Source: Cryobacterium sinapicolor
GTDB taxonomy: Bacteria > Actinomycetota > Actinomycetes > Actinomycetales > Microbacteriaceae
Length of the DNA stretch: 43,788 nt
Assembly (NCBI RefSeq): GCF_004403465.1
Contig: NZ_SOGQ01000024.1
Location: 1-43,788, forward strand
Direction of reading: 5' to 3'
In this document: piece after piece, positions 16,093 through 24,710 of the stretch
Layout of the letters: the number at the start of each line of letters is the position of its first letter
Position numbering within the stretch: position 1 is the first letter of the stretch
Made by a program: the position numbers and the translations under genes
The notes under the pieces: model-generated
Told to the model about the DNA's origin: nothing
The model's input: only the letters and a program-made list of their open reading frames with translations
Databases searched by the model: none

Positions 16093-17181
16093 TTACTCGG
16101 TCAGCGGGGCGAGGGTCGGGTCGTTCGCGTATGCCTCGGCCGCGTTTTCCTTGGTCACGATGACCGGGGGAAGCAGGTAGGCCGGGACGACGATCTTGCC
16201 GTTGTCGTAGGACTCGGTGTCATTGACCTCGGGGGTGTCACCCTTCTGGAGAGCGTTGACCATGGCGATGGCCTGGTCGACGAGCACGCGGGTGTCCTTG
16301 TTGATGGTGGAGTACTGCTCGCCGGCCATGATCGACTTGACCGACTCGACTTCGGAGTCCTGACCGGTGACGATCGGGATGTCCTTACCGGCTGCCTTCA
16401 CCGAGGTGATGATCGCGCGGGCGAGGGTGTCGTTCGGGGAGAGAACGCCGTGGAGGGGAATGTCGCTGTACGTGCTGGTGAGCAGCGCGTCCATGCGGCT
16501 CTGAGCATTCTCAGCCTTCCAGCCGGCGGTGGCCGTCTGCTTGATGTCGGTCTGGCCCGAGGCGACGACGAGGGTTCCGTCGTCGATCTTCGGCTGCAGC
16601 ACGCTCATCGCGCCGCCGAAGAAGACCGGGGCGTTCGCGTCGTCCGAGGAACCGGAGAACAGCTCGATGTTGTACGGGGCTTCGCCCCTCGAGGCCAGTC
16701 CGTCCAGGAGCGCCTGGCCCTGGAGTTCACCGACCTTGAAGTTGTCGTAGGCCACGTAGTAGTCCACGGCTTCGGTGTTCAGGATGAGGCGGTCGTAGGC
16801 GATGACGATGGCGCCGGCGTCGCGGGCCGACTGCACCTGGGTGGCCAGCTGGCCACCGTCGGCAGCACCGATGATGATGACCTTGGCGCCGTTGGTGACC
16901 ATGGCCGAGATCTGGTCCTGCTGATCCTTGACCGTGGTCGAGGCACCGGCGTACTGCACGTCGCCCTTGTAGCCGGCCTCCTCGAGGCCGTCTTCGAAGA
17001 GCCCGCCGGCGAGGACCCAGTTCTCAGAGGTCTTCGAGGGGAGTGCGACGCCGATGACCGAGTCCTGAGCGAAGCCGGCAGCAGCGCCGTCTTCTCCAGC
17101 GGTGTCCGTGCGGGTGGAGCATCCTGAGAGTGCCATCAAGGCCACTGCGGCGATCGCAGTTGTCGCGAGAATCTTTCGCAT
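16093..17181 (-). CDS. chvE: Multiple-monosaccharide ABC transporter, substrate-binding lipoprotein (ChvE-type)
   Basis: A 362-residue lipoprotein with signal peptide and lipobox ALSGC (Cys21). The mature part is a type I periplasmic-binding fold: VIGVALPSKTSENW at the start, IIGAADGGQLATQVQSARDAGAIVIAYDRLI in the N-lobe, and GVLSPNDTLARAIITSVKAAG and IVTGQDSEVESVKSI in the C-lobe. The SENW, YDRLI and GQDSE stretches are typical of ChvE/xylose-type binders of aldoses. It is third in the operon, 49 nt after the permease gene. The exact sugar cannot be named from sequence. Confidence 0.92.
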   Translation of the reverse strand: MRKILATTAIAAVALMALSGCSTRTDTAGEDGAAAGFAQDSVIGVALPSKTSENWVLAGGLFEDGLEEAGYKGDVQYAGASTTVKDQQDQISAMVTNGAKVIIIGAADGGQLATQVQSARDAGAIVIAYDRLILNTEAVDYYVAYDNFKVGELQGQALLDGLASRGEAPYNIELFSGSSDDANAPVFFGGAMSVLQPKIDDGTLVVASGQTDIKQTATAGWKAENAQSRMDALLTSTYSDIPLHGVLSPNDTLARAIITSVKAAGKDIPIVTGQDSEVESVKSIMAGEQYSTINKDTRVLVDQAIAMVNALQKGDTPEVNDTESYDNGKIVVPAYLLPPVIVTKENAAEAYANDPTLAPLTE

Positions 17182-17230
17182 TGTGGGTTACTTTCTGTTC
17201 GTTGTGGTTTGGTGAAGGGGAAAATCTGGG

Positions 17231-18565
17231 CTAGTTGGGCCGCGTGGCCTGGGGCCGCGCGCTTTCCGGGGTGCCCGTGTCGGGAACGACCAGGGGCGGC
17301 TCCGCCGGAAATTCGGCGGTCTTCTTCTTGCGGGTCAGGAGGCCGATGATCGACGGACGACCCTGGCTCTTGTTCCACACGTCGACGCCCACGGCCACCA
17401 GGAGCACCATGCCCTTGATGATCTGAACCCAGTCGGAGCCGACGCCCAGCAGCTGCAGGCCGTTGTTGAGCACCGCCATGACCAGACCACCGATGATGGA
17501 ACCGACGACGGTTCCGATTCCGCCGGACACGGCCGCACCACCGATGAAGACGGCGGCGATCGCGTCGAGCTCCCAGCTGAGGCCGTCCTGTGGGCCGGAG
17601 GCCACCGAGCGGGCGACGAAGATCATCCCGGCCAGAGCGGAGAGGATCGACATGTTCATCATGACGAGGAAGTTCACCCGGCGGGACTTGACCCCGGAGA
17701 GTTCGGCGGCGAGCTTATTGCCGCCGACAGCGTAGACGTGACGGCCGAAGATCGTGTTGCGGGTGACGAATGCGTAGAAGAGCACGAGCACGCCGAGGAT
17801 GATTCCGGAGACCGGGAAGCTCGTGCCGACGCGGCCTCCAGCGAACAGGATGGAGGCGTAGACGATGACCGCGCAGAGGAGGACGACCTTGACGATGCTC
17901 ACCCAGAGCGGGGCGGGCGTCGAACCCATGATCGACTGCACTCGGCGGGCCCGCCACTCGGAGTAGATGACTGCGAGCACGATGATGAGCCCAAGCAGCA
18001 GGGTCAAGTTGTTATAGCCGGTGTTCGGGCCGACCTCGGGCAGGTACCCGGAGCCGATGATCGTGAAACCGTCGGGAACGGGGACCGTGTTGGCGTTACC
18101 GATGACCTGGTTGCCACCGCGGAAGATGAGCATGCCGGCCAGGGTGACGATAAAGGCGGGAACCCCGACGTAGGCAACCCACGCACCTTGCCAGGCTCCG
18201 ATCAGCGCTCCGACGAACAGGCCCAGCAGGATCGCCAGCGGCCACGGGAAGTTCCAGTCCCGCATCGCGGTGGCGACCACGATGCCGACAAAGGCGGCAA
18301 CCGAACCGACCGAGAGGTCGATGTGGCCGGCGATGATGACCATGACCATGCCGATGGCGAGAATGAGGATATAGGAGTACTGGCTGACCAGGTTGATCAG
18401 GTTGCCGGACGACAGAGTGAGGCCGTCGGTCAGGTACTGAAAGAGCAGGATGATGGCGATCAGGCTGAAGAGGATGCCGAATTGCCGCAGGTTCGAACTG
18501 CCGCTGCCGAAGATCTTCTTCAGATCACCGAGACCGCCTGTGCGGGTACCCGTGTCTTCACTCAT
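17231..18565 (-). CDS. mmsB: Multiple-monosaccharide ABC transporter, permease
   Basis: A 444-residue membrane protein with about ten transmembrane segments of the BPD_transp_2 (RbsC/XylH) type. Family stretches include [21 protein letters not shown] near residue 80, [18 protein letters not shown], and [30 protein letters not shown]. The N-terminus is cytoplasmic and Gly/Ser-rich, and the C-terminal 50 residues are a basic then Pro-rich tail. Its ATG overlaps the stop of the ATPase gene (ATGA, 18562-18565), so the two are translationally coupled. Confidence 0.93.
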   Translation of the reverse strand: MSEDTGTRTGGLGDLKKIFGSGSSNLRQFGILFSLIAIILLFQYLTDGLTLSSGNLINLVSQYSYILILAIGMVMVIIAGHIDLSVGSVAAFVGIVVATAMRDWNFPWPLAILLGLFVGALIGAWQGAWVAYVGVPAFIVTLAGMLIFRGGNQVIGNANTVPVPDGFTIIGSGYLPEVGPNTGYNNLTLLLGLIIVLAVIYSEWRARRVQSIMGSTPAPLWVSIVKVVLLCAVIVYASILFAGGRVGTSFPVSGIILGVLVLFYAFVTRNTIFGRHVYAVGGNKLAAELSGVKSRRVNFLVMMNMSILSALAGMIFVARSVASGPQDGLSWELDAIAAVFIGGAAVSGGIGTVVGSIIGGLVMAVLNNGLQLLGVGSDWVQIIKGMVLLVAVGVDVWNKSQGRPSIIGLLTRKKKTAEFPAEPPLVVPDTGTPESARPQATRPN

Positions 18566-20112
18566 ATGCTCTGAACCTTCTTCCGTGCGGAGGTCATACT
18601 TTTCATCAGGGTTTCGGGGTCGGCGGAAGCCGCCGGGATGCAGTCGGTGATCGCGCCCTCGAAAACCGTGTAGATCCGGTCCGCGAGGCCGAGCAGCTCC
18701 GGAAGCTCAGAGGAGATCAGGATGACTCCTTTGCCCTGCTTGGCGAGCTGCTGGATGATGCCGTAAATCTCGTACTTCGCGCCGACGTCGATGCCGCGGG
18801 TCGGCTCGTCCAGGATCAGAAGGTCAGGATCGGTGAACATCCACTTGGCCAGAACGACCTTCTGCTGGTTGCCGCCGGAGAGCTTGGAGACACCCGCGTT
18901 GACGCTGGGAGTCTTGATCCGCAGGCTCTTGCGGTATTCCTCGGCGATTCCGAATTCCTTGGAGTCGTTCACGACCGGTCCGGCCGAGATCTTCGAGAGC
19001 TTGGCCGATACGACGGAGCGCTTGATGTCGTCGAGCAGGTTCAGGCCGAGAGCTTTGCGGTCCTCGCTGACGTAGGCGAGGCCGTGGTCGATCGCGTCGG
19101 CAACGCTCTTCAGGACAATTTCTTTGCCGTCCTTGTAGAGGCTGCCCGAGATGAAGTTTCCGTAGGAGCGCCCGAAGATGCTCATTGCCAGTTCAGTGCG
19201 CCCGGCGCCCATCAGGCCGGCGATGCCGACGATTTCGCCCCTGCGCACGTTCAGGTTGGAACCCTTCACGACCATCCGCTCGGCGACCTGCGGGTGCTGC
19301 ACGGTCCAGTCGCGCACCTCGAAGAAGACCTCGCCGATGTGCGGGGTGCGATCAGGGAAGCGGCTCTCCAGGCTGCGCCCGACCATGCCGCGGATGATGC
19401 GGTCTTCATTGACCCCGTCGGCCACGACATCCAGCGTTTCGATCGTCTTGCCGTCGCGGATGATCGTGATCGAGTCCGCAACCTGTTCGATCTCGTTGAG
19501 CTTGTGCGAGATCATGATCGAGCTGATGCCCTTGCCCTTGAGCCCGCGGATCAGATCCAGCAGGTGCATCGAGTCCGACTCGTTCAGGGCCGCGGTCGGC
19601 TCGTCGAGGATCAGCACCTTGACCGATTTGTTCAGGGCCTTGGCGATCTCGACCAGCTGCTGCTTGCCGACACCGATGTTCTTGATCAGGGTGTCGGGAT
19701 CATCCCGCAGACCGACCCGGGCCAGCAGCTCGAGCGCCGTCTTCTTGGCGGTGATCCAGTCGATCGCGCCCCACTTGGTCGGCTCGTTGCCGAGGAAGAT
19801 GTTCTCGGTGATGGAGAGTTCCGGGATCAGCGCCAGCTCCTGGTGGATGATGACGATGCCCGCTTCTTCGCTCGAGCGGATGTCCTTGAAGTGCACATTC
19901 TCGCCCTGGTAGATGATGTCGCCGGTGAACGTACCGGACGGGTAGACCCCGGAGAGGACTTTCATCAGGGTGGACTTGCCCGCTCCGTTCTCGCCGCAGA
20001 TCGCGTGGATCTCGCCGCGATTCACCGTGATGGAGACATCCGACAGGGCCTTGACCCCGGGGAACTCCTTGGTGATCGATCGCATCTCAAGGATTACGTG
20101 GTCAGTGGACAT
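18562..20112 (-). CDS. mmsA: Multiple-monosaccharide ABC transporter, ATP-binding protein
   Basis: A 516-residue tandem ATPase. The ATG at 20112 is preferred because GAGGAGT lies about 7 nt upstream. The first domain has Walker [15 protein letters not shown], a signature region [15 protein letters not shown] and Walker [12 protein letters not shown]. The second has a degenerate Walker A-like [10 protein letters not shown], signature [14 protein letters not shown] and Walker [14 protein letters not shown] functional first site and a divergent second site are normal for RbsA/XylG/GguA-type transporters. It is the first gene of the operon, under a promoter-operator about 190 nt upstream. Confidence 0.94.
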   Translation of the reverse strand: MSTDHVILEMRSITKEFPGVKALSDVSITVNRGEIHAICGENGAGKSTLMKVLSGVYPSGTFTGDIIYQGENVHFKDIRSSEEAGIVIIHQELALIPELSITENIFLGNEPTKWGAIDWITAKKTALELLARVGLRDDPDTLIKNIGVGKQQLVEIAKALNKSVKVLILDEPTAALNESDSMHLLDLIRGLKGKGISSIMISHKLNEIEQVADSITIIRDGKTIETLDVVADGVNEDRIIRGMVGRSLESRFPDRTPHIGEVFFEVRDWTVQHPQVAERMVVKGSNLNVRRGEIVGIAGLMGAGRTELAMSIFGRSYGNFISGSLYKDGKEIVLKSVADAIDHGLAYVSEDRKALGLNLLDDIKRSVVSAKLSKISAGPVVNDSKEFGIAEEYRKSLRIKTPSVNAGVSKLSGGNQQKVVLAKWMFTDPDLLILDEPTRGIDVGAKYEIYGIIQQLAKQGKGVILISSELPELLGLADRIYTVFEGAITDCIPAASADPETLMKSMTSARKKVQSI

Positions 20113-20298
20113 CGTTGGACTCCTCACGCCTGGGACCGCCGCGGGTATCCCATGCCGATGACGGGATGGACGCGCGAAGGCTGATCCCGCCCCCGCTCAG
20201 TAGGGCGGCAGTGGAACTGCCGGGCAGGTGGAAAAGTGTGCTCACAAGCTTGACCTCAATGTCATGCGTTTGGAAAGATATGGCAAGAATCAGGTCCA

Positions 20299-20348
20299 TG
20301 TGACCGATCACATTGTCACTATAGACCTGGTGGCGGTCCCGGTGTCAA
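20299..20348 (-). promoter_or_regulatory. Promoter and operator of the monosaccharide importer operon
   Basis: On the minus strand TTGACA (20343-20348) is followed by TATAGT (20318-20323; gap 19) or TCTATA (20320-20325; gap 17). A perfect inverted repeat TGTGA-ccga-TCACA lies at 20299-20312, directly downstream where a bound repressor would block transcription. The neighbouring LacI-family gene has a TCACAATTGTGA palindrome upstream of its own start, so both sites share TCACA half-sites. Confidence 0.7.
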
Positions 20349-20588
20349 GTCTCCTTTTGTCACGCTTGCGTAACAGGGTGTTGAGCCCCTGAGCGGGTCG
20401 GAGGGCGGGACATTCCGCCGACCCCGACCGGCGTACGGGCGGTCTCGGCAGTGCGGCATACCTGATCTGAAAGTCTGTGCGGAAGCGGTGTCCGACTCAC
20501 GAACGCGCTCATCGTACTCCGGGAGGAGCCACGGATGCGAGCGCGGGATCCGACGGGCGATCGATGCGGTCGCGAGCAGGCGTGCGCC
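20349..20588. other. Intergenic gap between importer promoter and LacI gene
   Basis: About 240 nt lie between the importer -35 region and the 3' end of the LacI gene. I see no gene or strong structure in it beyond GC-rich sequence. Confidence 0.5.
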
Positions 20589-21605
20589 CTAGAACGCCGG
20601 CGGCGCGGTGGACCCGCGCACGATGAGTTCGGGGACGATCGGGTCGCTTCGCTCAATCGGCACACCACCGTTGAGGTTGCTGAGAAGGAGCGCGATGCAC
20701 CGCCGCCCGAGTTCGGCGAAGTCCTGCCGCACCGTAGTGAGCGGGGGCCAGAAGTGTGCCGCCTCGGGAATATCGTCGTAGCCGACGATGCTCATATCGC
20801 GCGGGAGGTCGAGGCCCTCTTCCCGGCAGGCGTGCATGAACCCGAGGGCCATCTGATCGTTTGACGCGAAAATCGCGGTGAAATCCCGCCTCCGCAGCAG
20901 TTCCCGCCCGGCGCGATACCCGAAGTCGGCGGTCCAATCGCCCAGGATCGGAGCCATGGTCGGCACGTCCATCTCCCACATCTCGTCGAGGAAGCCGCGC
21001 ATTCGGGCCTCGGCCTCGATCCAATCCTGGGGTCCGGCGAGGTGGTAAATGCTCCGATGGCCGAGGTCGATCAGGTGCCGGGTGGCCTGCCTGGCCCCGG
21101 TCATCTGGTCGACGGACAGGGAATTGTCGAGGCGGCCGGTGGACTGCAGGGTGACGAACGGCACATCGATCGACAGCTGTTCGAGGGCGTCGAAGACCCG
21201 CACCTGAGGCGCGATCACGACGATCCCCTCCACGGACTGGTTCATCAGGTGCTCCAGTGCCGCCTCGATCGACTCGGTATCTACGGTCGTGAGATTCGCG
21301 GTGTTGACGTAGTAGCCGGCTTCCTGGGCCGCGTCCTGGATGGCGGCGATGCTGCTGGCCGGTCCATAGGCGCTTTCCGCCGAGAGCAGGCCGATGGTGC
21401 GCGAACGCCCTCGCGAGAGCGCACGGGCTGCCCGATTCGGCCGGTACTGCAGGTCTTCCATGACCTGCAGGACCTTCGCCTTGGTGGATTCGCGGATGCT
21501 CGGGTGGTCGTTGAGCACGCGCGAAACAGTCTGATGCGAAACGCCCGCCAGGCGCGCCACATCACGGATGCTCGGAGCACGCCCCTTGGGCAGATCGATA
21601 GTCAC
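20589..21605 (-). CDS. LacI-family repressor, probable regulator of the monosaccharide importer
   Basis: A 338-residue sugar-responsive repressor. GTG start with GAGG about 8 nt upstream. The N-terminal HTH is SIRDVARLAGVSHQTVSRVL, followed by the hinge helix region YRPNRAARALSRGRSRTIGLL. A type I periplasmic-binding fold forms the effector domain (FASNDQMALGFMHACREEGL, MSIVGYDDIPEAAHFWPPLTTV). It sits upstream of, and in the same direction as, mmsA-mmsB-chvE. The TCACA-type palindromes before both units support local and autogenous control. The inducing sugar is unknown. Confidence 0.9.
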   Translation of the reverse strand: MTIDLPKGRAPSIRDVARLAGVSHQTVSRVLNDHPSIRESTKAKVLQVMEDLQYRPNRAARALSRGRSRTIGLLSAESAYGPASSIAAIQDAAQEAGYYVNTANLTTVDTESIEAALEHLMNQSVEGIVVIAPQVRVFDALEQLSIDVPFVTLQSTGRLDNSLSVDQMTGARQATRHLIDLGHRSIYHLAGPQDWIEAEARMRGFLDEMWEMDVPTMAPILGDWTADFGYRAGRELLRRRDFTAIFASNDQMALGFMHACREEGLDLPRDMSIVGYDDIPEAAHFWPPLTTVRQDFAELGRRCIALLLSNLNGGVPIERSDPIVPELIVRGSTAPPAF

Positions 21606-21632
21606 AGAGAGACCTCGTCGGCATGTGCACGG

Positions 21633-21644
21633 TCACAATTGTGA
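21633..21644. promoter_or_regulatory. Palindrome upstream of the LacI gene
   Basis: TCACAATTGTGA is a perfect 12-bp palindrome 28 nt before the GTG start. It is related in half-site to the operator at 20299-20312 and probably autoregulatory. Confidence 0.55.
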
Positions 21645-21803
21645 GCGCAGAACCAGTATGCACTCCGGTGAGGCCGCTGCGGCGCACCACCATCCGGTCC
21701 CTTGACCGAAGGAAAGCCGGATCCACGCACCAGTCCATCGATGAATGCCGCTACAGGCATGATGAAAGTCAATCGATTCACGCGACGGCATACGTTGCCC
21801 GCC

Positions 21804-21895
21804 GCGCCAATCTCCCACGGCGCCGATCTCCCCCCGCACCGATCTCCCCCGCGCCGATCTCCCCCCGCACCGATCTCCCCCGCGCCGATCTCCCC
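21804..21895. repeat. GC-rich minisatellite with alternating units
   Basis: About six copies of (GCG/GCA)CCGATCTCCCC(C) occur. GCGCC-type units of 16 bp alternate with GCACC-type units of 15 bp, giving a 31-bp higher-order period repeated at least twice. The region 21645-22157 contains no recognisable gene. It has an AATCGATT palindrome (21771-21778), this array and an 87-bp element. Confidence 0.85.
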
Positions 21896-21947
21896 GCGTC
21901 CCCGGCCGCACCGGCCGCCTGACGTCGTGCCAGCAGCGCCCCGCGTC

Positions 21948-22034
21948 GAACCAATTCGACGGAGATTTTGCCGTGTAAGCGCTCTCTCAGCCGAATCGGG
22001 GCCGATATCGGCAAAATCTCCGTCGAATTCGTTC
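21948..22034. repeat. 87-bp inverted-repeat element, copy 2
   Basis: The left arm (21948-21970) and right arm (22012-22034) are 23 nt each with AATTCGACGGAGATTTTG / CAAAATCTCCGTCGAATT. The core (21971-22011) is exactly 41 nt. The core shares TCTC-nGC-nGA-nTCGGGGC with copy 1 and AAGCGCTCTCT with copy 4. It lies 124 nt past the 3' end of the metB-like gene. Confidence 0.92.
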
Positions 22035-22157
22035 AGGCGGGACGTGCCGCGCCCGGGGTCTCCGGGGCCTCCGTGCCGCCCTGGCCTTTGTGCCGCCCGG
22101 GGCCTCCGGGGGTGCCCGGGGACTCCGTGCCGCCCGGGGCCCGACCGCCGATGGGAG

Positions 22158-23312
22158 CTAGTGGGCCGCGAGCGCCCGGTCAATGTCGTCGATCAGGTCG
22201 GCGACGTCTTCGATGCCCACGGAGAGGCGGATGATGTTGTCCGGCACCTCGAGTTCGGTGCCGCGCACCGACGCGTGAGTCATCTCGGAGGGGTAGTTGA
22301 CCAGGGATTCCACGCCGCCGAGCGATTCGGCCAGCTGGAACAGGTGGGTCGATTCGGCGAAGGATCGCGCCGCAGCGGCGCCGCCGATGAAGGAGATCGA
22401 GAGCATGCCGCCGAAGCCGCTCATCTGCTTTTTCGCCAGCTCGTGTCCCGGGTGGGAGGGCAGGCCCGGGTAGTAGACCCGGTCGATCGCCGGGTGGCCC
22501 TGCAGGTGCTCGGCGATGGCCTGGGCGTTGCTGCAGTGACGGTCCATCCGCACCGAGAGGGTCTTGATGCCGCGCACGGTGAGCCAGGCATCCATCGGGG
22601 CCGAGACCGGGCCCGCAGCGAACTGCAGGAACTGGGCCTTCTCGGCGAGCTCATCGTCGTTGATGATCAGGGCGCCGCCGAGCACGTCGGAATGGCCGCC
22701 GAGGTACTTGGTGGTCGAGTGCACGACGACGTCGGCGCCGAAGTCCAGTGGATGCTGCAGCGCGGGCGACGCAAACGTGTTGTCGACGATGACGGTCACG
22801 CCGTAGCGGTGGCCGATCTCGGCCAGCGCGGCGATGTCGCTGACCTTCATCATCGGGTTGCTGGGCGTCTCCACCCAGAGGACTTTCGTCCCGCCGGGGA
22901 TGATGGCCTCTTCGACGGCCGCGAGGTCGCTCATCTCCACGGTCGAATTGCGGATGCCCCAGGCACCGTGCACCCGGTTGATCAGGCGGTGGGTGCCGCC
23001 GTAGACGTCGTTGCCGAGCACGACGTGGTCGCCCGGCGCGAGCAGCGCGCGCAGGATGGTGTCTTCTGCGGCGAGCCCGCTGGCGAAGGAGAGGCCGTGC
23101 TTGCCGCCCTCGAGCGCGGCCAGCAGGGTCTCCAGCACGGTGCGGGTCGGGTTGCCGCCGCGGCTGTACTCATAGCCGCCGCGCAAGTGGCCGATACTCT
23201 CCTGCACATACGTCGACGTCTGGTAGATGGGCGGGATCACGGCACCGGTCGTCGGGTCGAATTCCTGCCCGGCGTGGATGGCGATGGTGTCGAATTGGGG
23301 TGTGCGAGCCAT
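22158..23312 (-). CDS. metB: Cystathionine gamma-synthase or gamma-lyase (Cys/Met metabolism PLP enzyme)
   Basis: A 384-residue PLP enzyme joining O-activated homoserine with cysteine, or cleaving cystathionine. The ATG at 23312 is chosen because AAGGA lies about 8 nt upstream; ATG 23339, overlapping the cbs stop, is an alternative. Visible family blocks are YEYSRGGNPTRTVLE, GDHVVLGNDVYGGTHRL, WVETPSNPMMKVSDI, VVHSTTKYLGGHSDVLGG (PLP lysine in STTKY) and NYPSEMTHASV. Directly after cbs, it forms a transsulfuration pair. Synthase versus lyase cannot be decided from sequence alone. Confidence 0.93.
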   Translation of the reverse strand: MARTPQFDTIAIHAGQEFDPTTGAVIPPIYQTSTYVQESIGHLRGGYEYSRGGNPTRTVLETLLAALEGGKHGLSFASGLAAEDTILRALLAPGDHVVLGNDVYGGTHRLINRVHGAWGIRNSTVEMSDLAAVEEAIIPGGTKVLWVETPSNPMMKVSDIAALAEIGHRYGVTVIVDNTFASPALQHPLDFGADVVVHSTTKYLGGHSDVLGGALIINDDELAEKAQFLQFAAGPVSAPMDAWLTVRGIKTLSVRMDRHCSNAQAIAEHLQGHPAIDRVYYPGLPSHPGHELAKKQMSGFGGMLSISFIGGAAAARSFAESTHLFQLAESLGGVESLVNYPSEMTHASVRGTELEVPDNIIRLSVGIEDVADLIDDIDRALAAH

Positions 23313-23335
23313 TGATTCGTCCTTAGTCATGCTTT

Positions 23336-24700
23336 TCATTCGCTCAGATAGGCGAGCAGGTCGTGCCGGGTGATGACGCCCAGGGGTTTGCCACCGTCGG
23401 TGACGAGCAGCGCATCGTGACCGGCGAAGGCGGCGCGGGCGGTCGCGACGGGTTCGTTCGCCCCGATCAAGGGGAGCGACTCGCCGACGAATTCGCCCAC
23501 CCGATCGCCCAGTTGTGCCTCGCCGGAGAAGACGAGCTCCATCAGCCGGCGCTCGTCGATCGCGCCGACGACCTCACCCATCACGACGGGCGGCTTGGCG
23601 GTGAGGACCAGCACCTGGGACACGCCGGCCTCGGTCATGACGCCGATGGCGTCGCGCACGGTGGCGCTGGGGTTCACGTAGACGAACGGCGGCAGGGTGC
23701 CGGTCTTCGATGCGAGCAGATCGTTGACCGTGTGCCCGGCCGGCGCATTCGCGAAACCGTAGCTGCGCATCCAGCCGTCGTTGAAGATCTTGCCCAGGTA
23801 GCCGCGGCCGCCGTCGGGAAGCAGCACGACGATCGTGTCGTCGGGGCCGAGGGTTTCCGCCGCGCGCAGTGCTGCGACGACAGCCATCCCGCTCGAGCCG
23901 CCGACCAGGATTCCCTCTTCGAGCGCGAGCCGGCGGGTCATCGCGAAGGAATCGGCGTCGGACACGGCGATCACCTCGTGCACGACGGCCGGGTCGTAGG
24001 CACCCGGCCAGAAGTCCTCGCCGACGCCCTCGACCAGGTAGGGCCGCCCGGTGCCGCCGGAGTACACCGAGCCCTCCGGGTCGGCGCCGATGATGCGCAC
24101 GGCGTCGCCGGAGACCTCGCGCAGGTACCGGCCGGTGCCGGTGATGGTTCCGCCGGTGCCGACGCCCGCGACGAAGTGGGTGATCGTGCCGTCCGTGTCG
24201 CGCCAGATCTCGGGGCCGGTCGTCTCGTAGTGGCTGAGCGGCCCGTTCGGGTTGAAGTACTGGTTGGGCTTGAATGCCCCCGGGATCTCCCGGGCCAGCC
24301 GGTCGGAGACGCTGTAGTACGAGTCGGGGTGGTCGGGGGCGACGGATGTCGGGGTCACCACGATCTCCGCGCCGTAGGCCGTGAGCACGTTGCGCTTGTC
24401 CTCGCCCACCTTGTCCGGCAGCACGAAGACGCACTTGTAGCCGCGTTGCTGGGCGACGAGAGCCAGGCCGACGCCCGTGTTGCCCGAGGTCGGCTCCACG
24501 ATGGTGCCGCCGGGGAGAAGCAGCCCGTCGCGCTCTGCGGCATCGATGATGCGCACCGCGATGCGGTCCTTGGCGGAGCCGCCCGGGTTCAGGTACTCCA
24601 GCTTGACCAGCACGGTGGCGCTCACCCCCACCGTCACCTTGTGCAGCTTCACCAGGGGTGTGTCACCGATGAGGTCGAGAACGGTGTCGGCAATTTTCAT
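23336..24700 (-). CDS. cbs: Cystathionine beta-synthase with C-terminal CBS-domain pair
   Basis: A 454-residue PLP enzyme condensing serine or acetylserine with homocysteine. AAGGA lies about 9 nt before the ATG. The catalytic domain (about 1-310) shows LVKLEYLNPGGSAKDRIAVR with the PLP lysine, EPTSGNTGVGLALVA, and AGVGTGGTITGTGRYL for phosphate binding. The C-terminal 120 residues are two CBS motifs (VRDAIGVMTEAGVSQVLVL, PLGVITRHDLLAYL), probably regulatory. It lies 10 nt downstream of an ABC exporter gene and upstream of metB. Its stop overlaps a possible metB ATG. Confidence 0.94.
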   Translation of the reverse strand: MKIADTVLDLIGDTPLVKLHKVTVGVSATVLVKLEYLNPGGSAKDRIAVRIIDAAERDGLLLPGGTIVEPTSGNTGVGLALVAQQRGYKCVFVLPDKVGEDKRNVLTAYGAEIVVTPTSVAPDHPDSYYSVSDRLAREIPGAFKPNQYFNPNGPLSHYETTGPEIWRDTDGTITHFVAGVGTGGTITGTGRYLREVSGDAVRIIGADPEGSVYSGGTGRPYLVEGVGEDFWPGAYDPAVVHEVIAVSDADSFAMTRRLALEEGILVGGSSGMAVVAALRAAETLGPDDTIVVLLPDGGRGYLGKIFNDGWMRSYGFANAPAGHTVNDLLASKTGTLPPFVYVNPSATVRDAIGVMTEAGVSQVLVLTAKPPVVMGEVVGAIDERRLMELVFSGEAQLGDRVGEFVGESLPLIGANEPVATARAAFAGHDALLVTDGGKPLGVITRHDLLAYLSE

Positions 24701-24710
24701 CGAGGGTCCT

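Noticed and set aside
20299..20312. CRP/cAMP site upstream of mmsA
   Set aside because: The TGTGA/TCACA spacer is 4 nt rather than 6, and its position below the -10 fits a repressor better.
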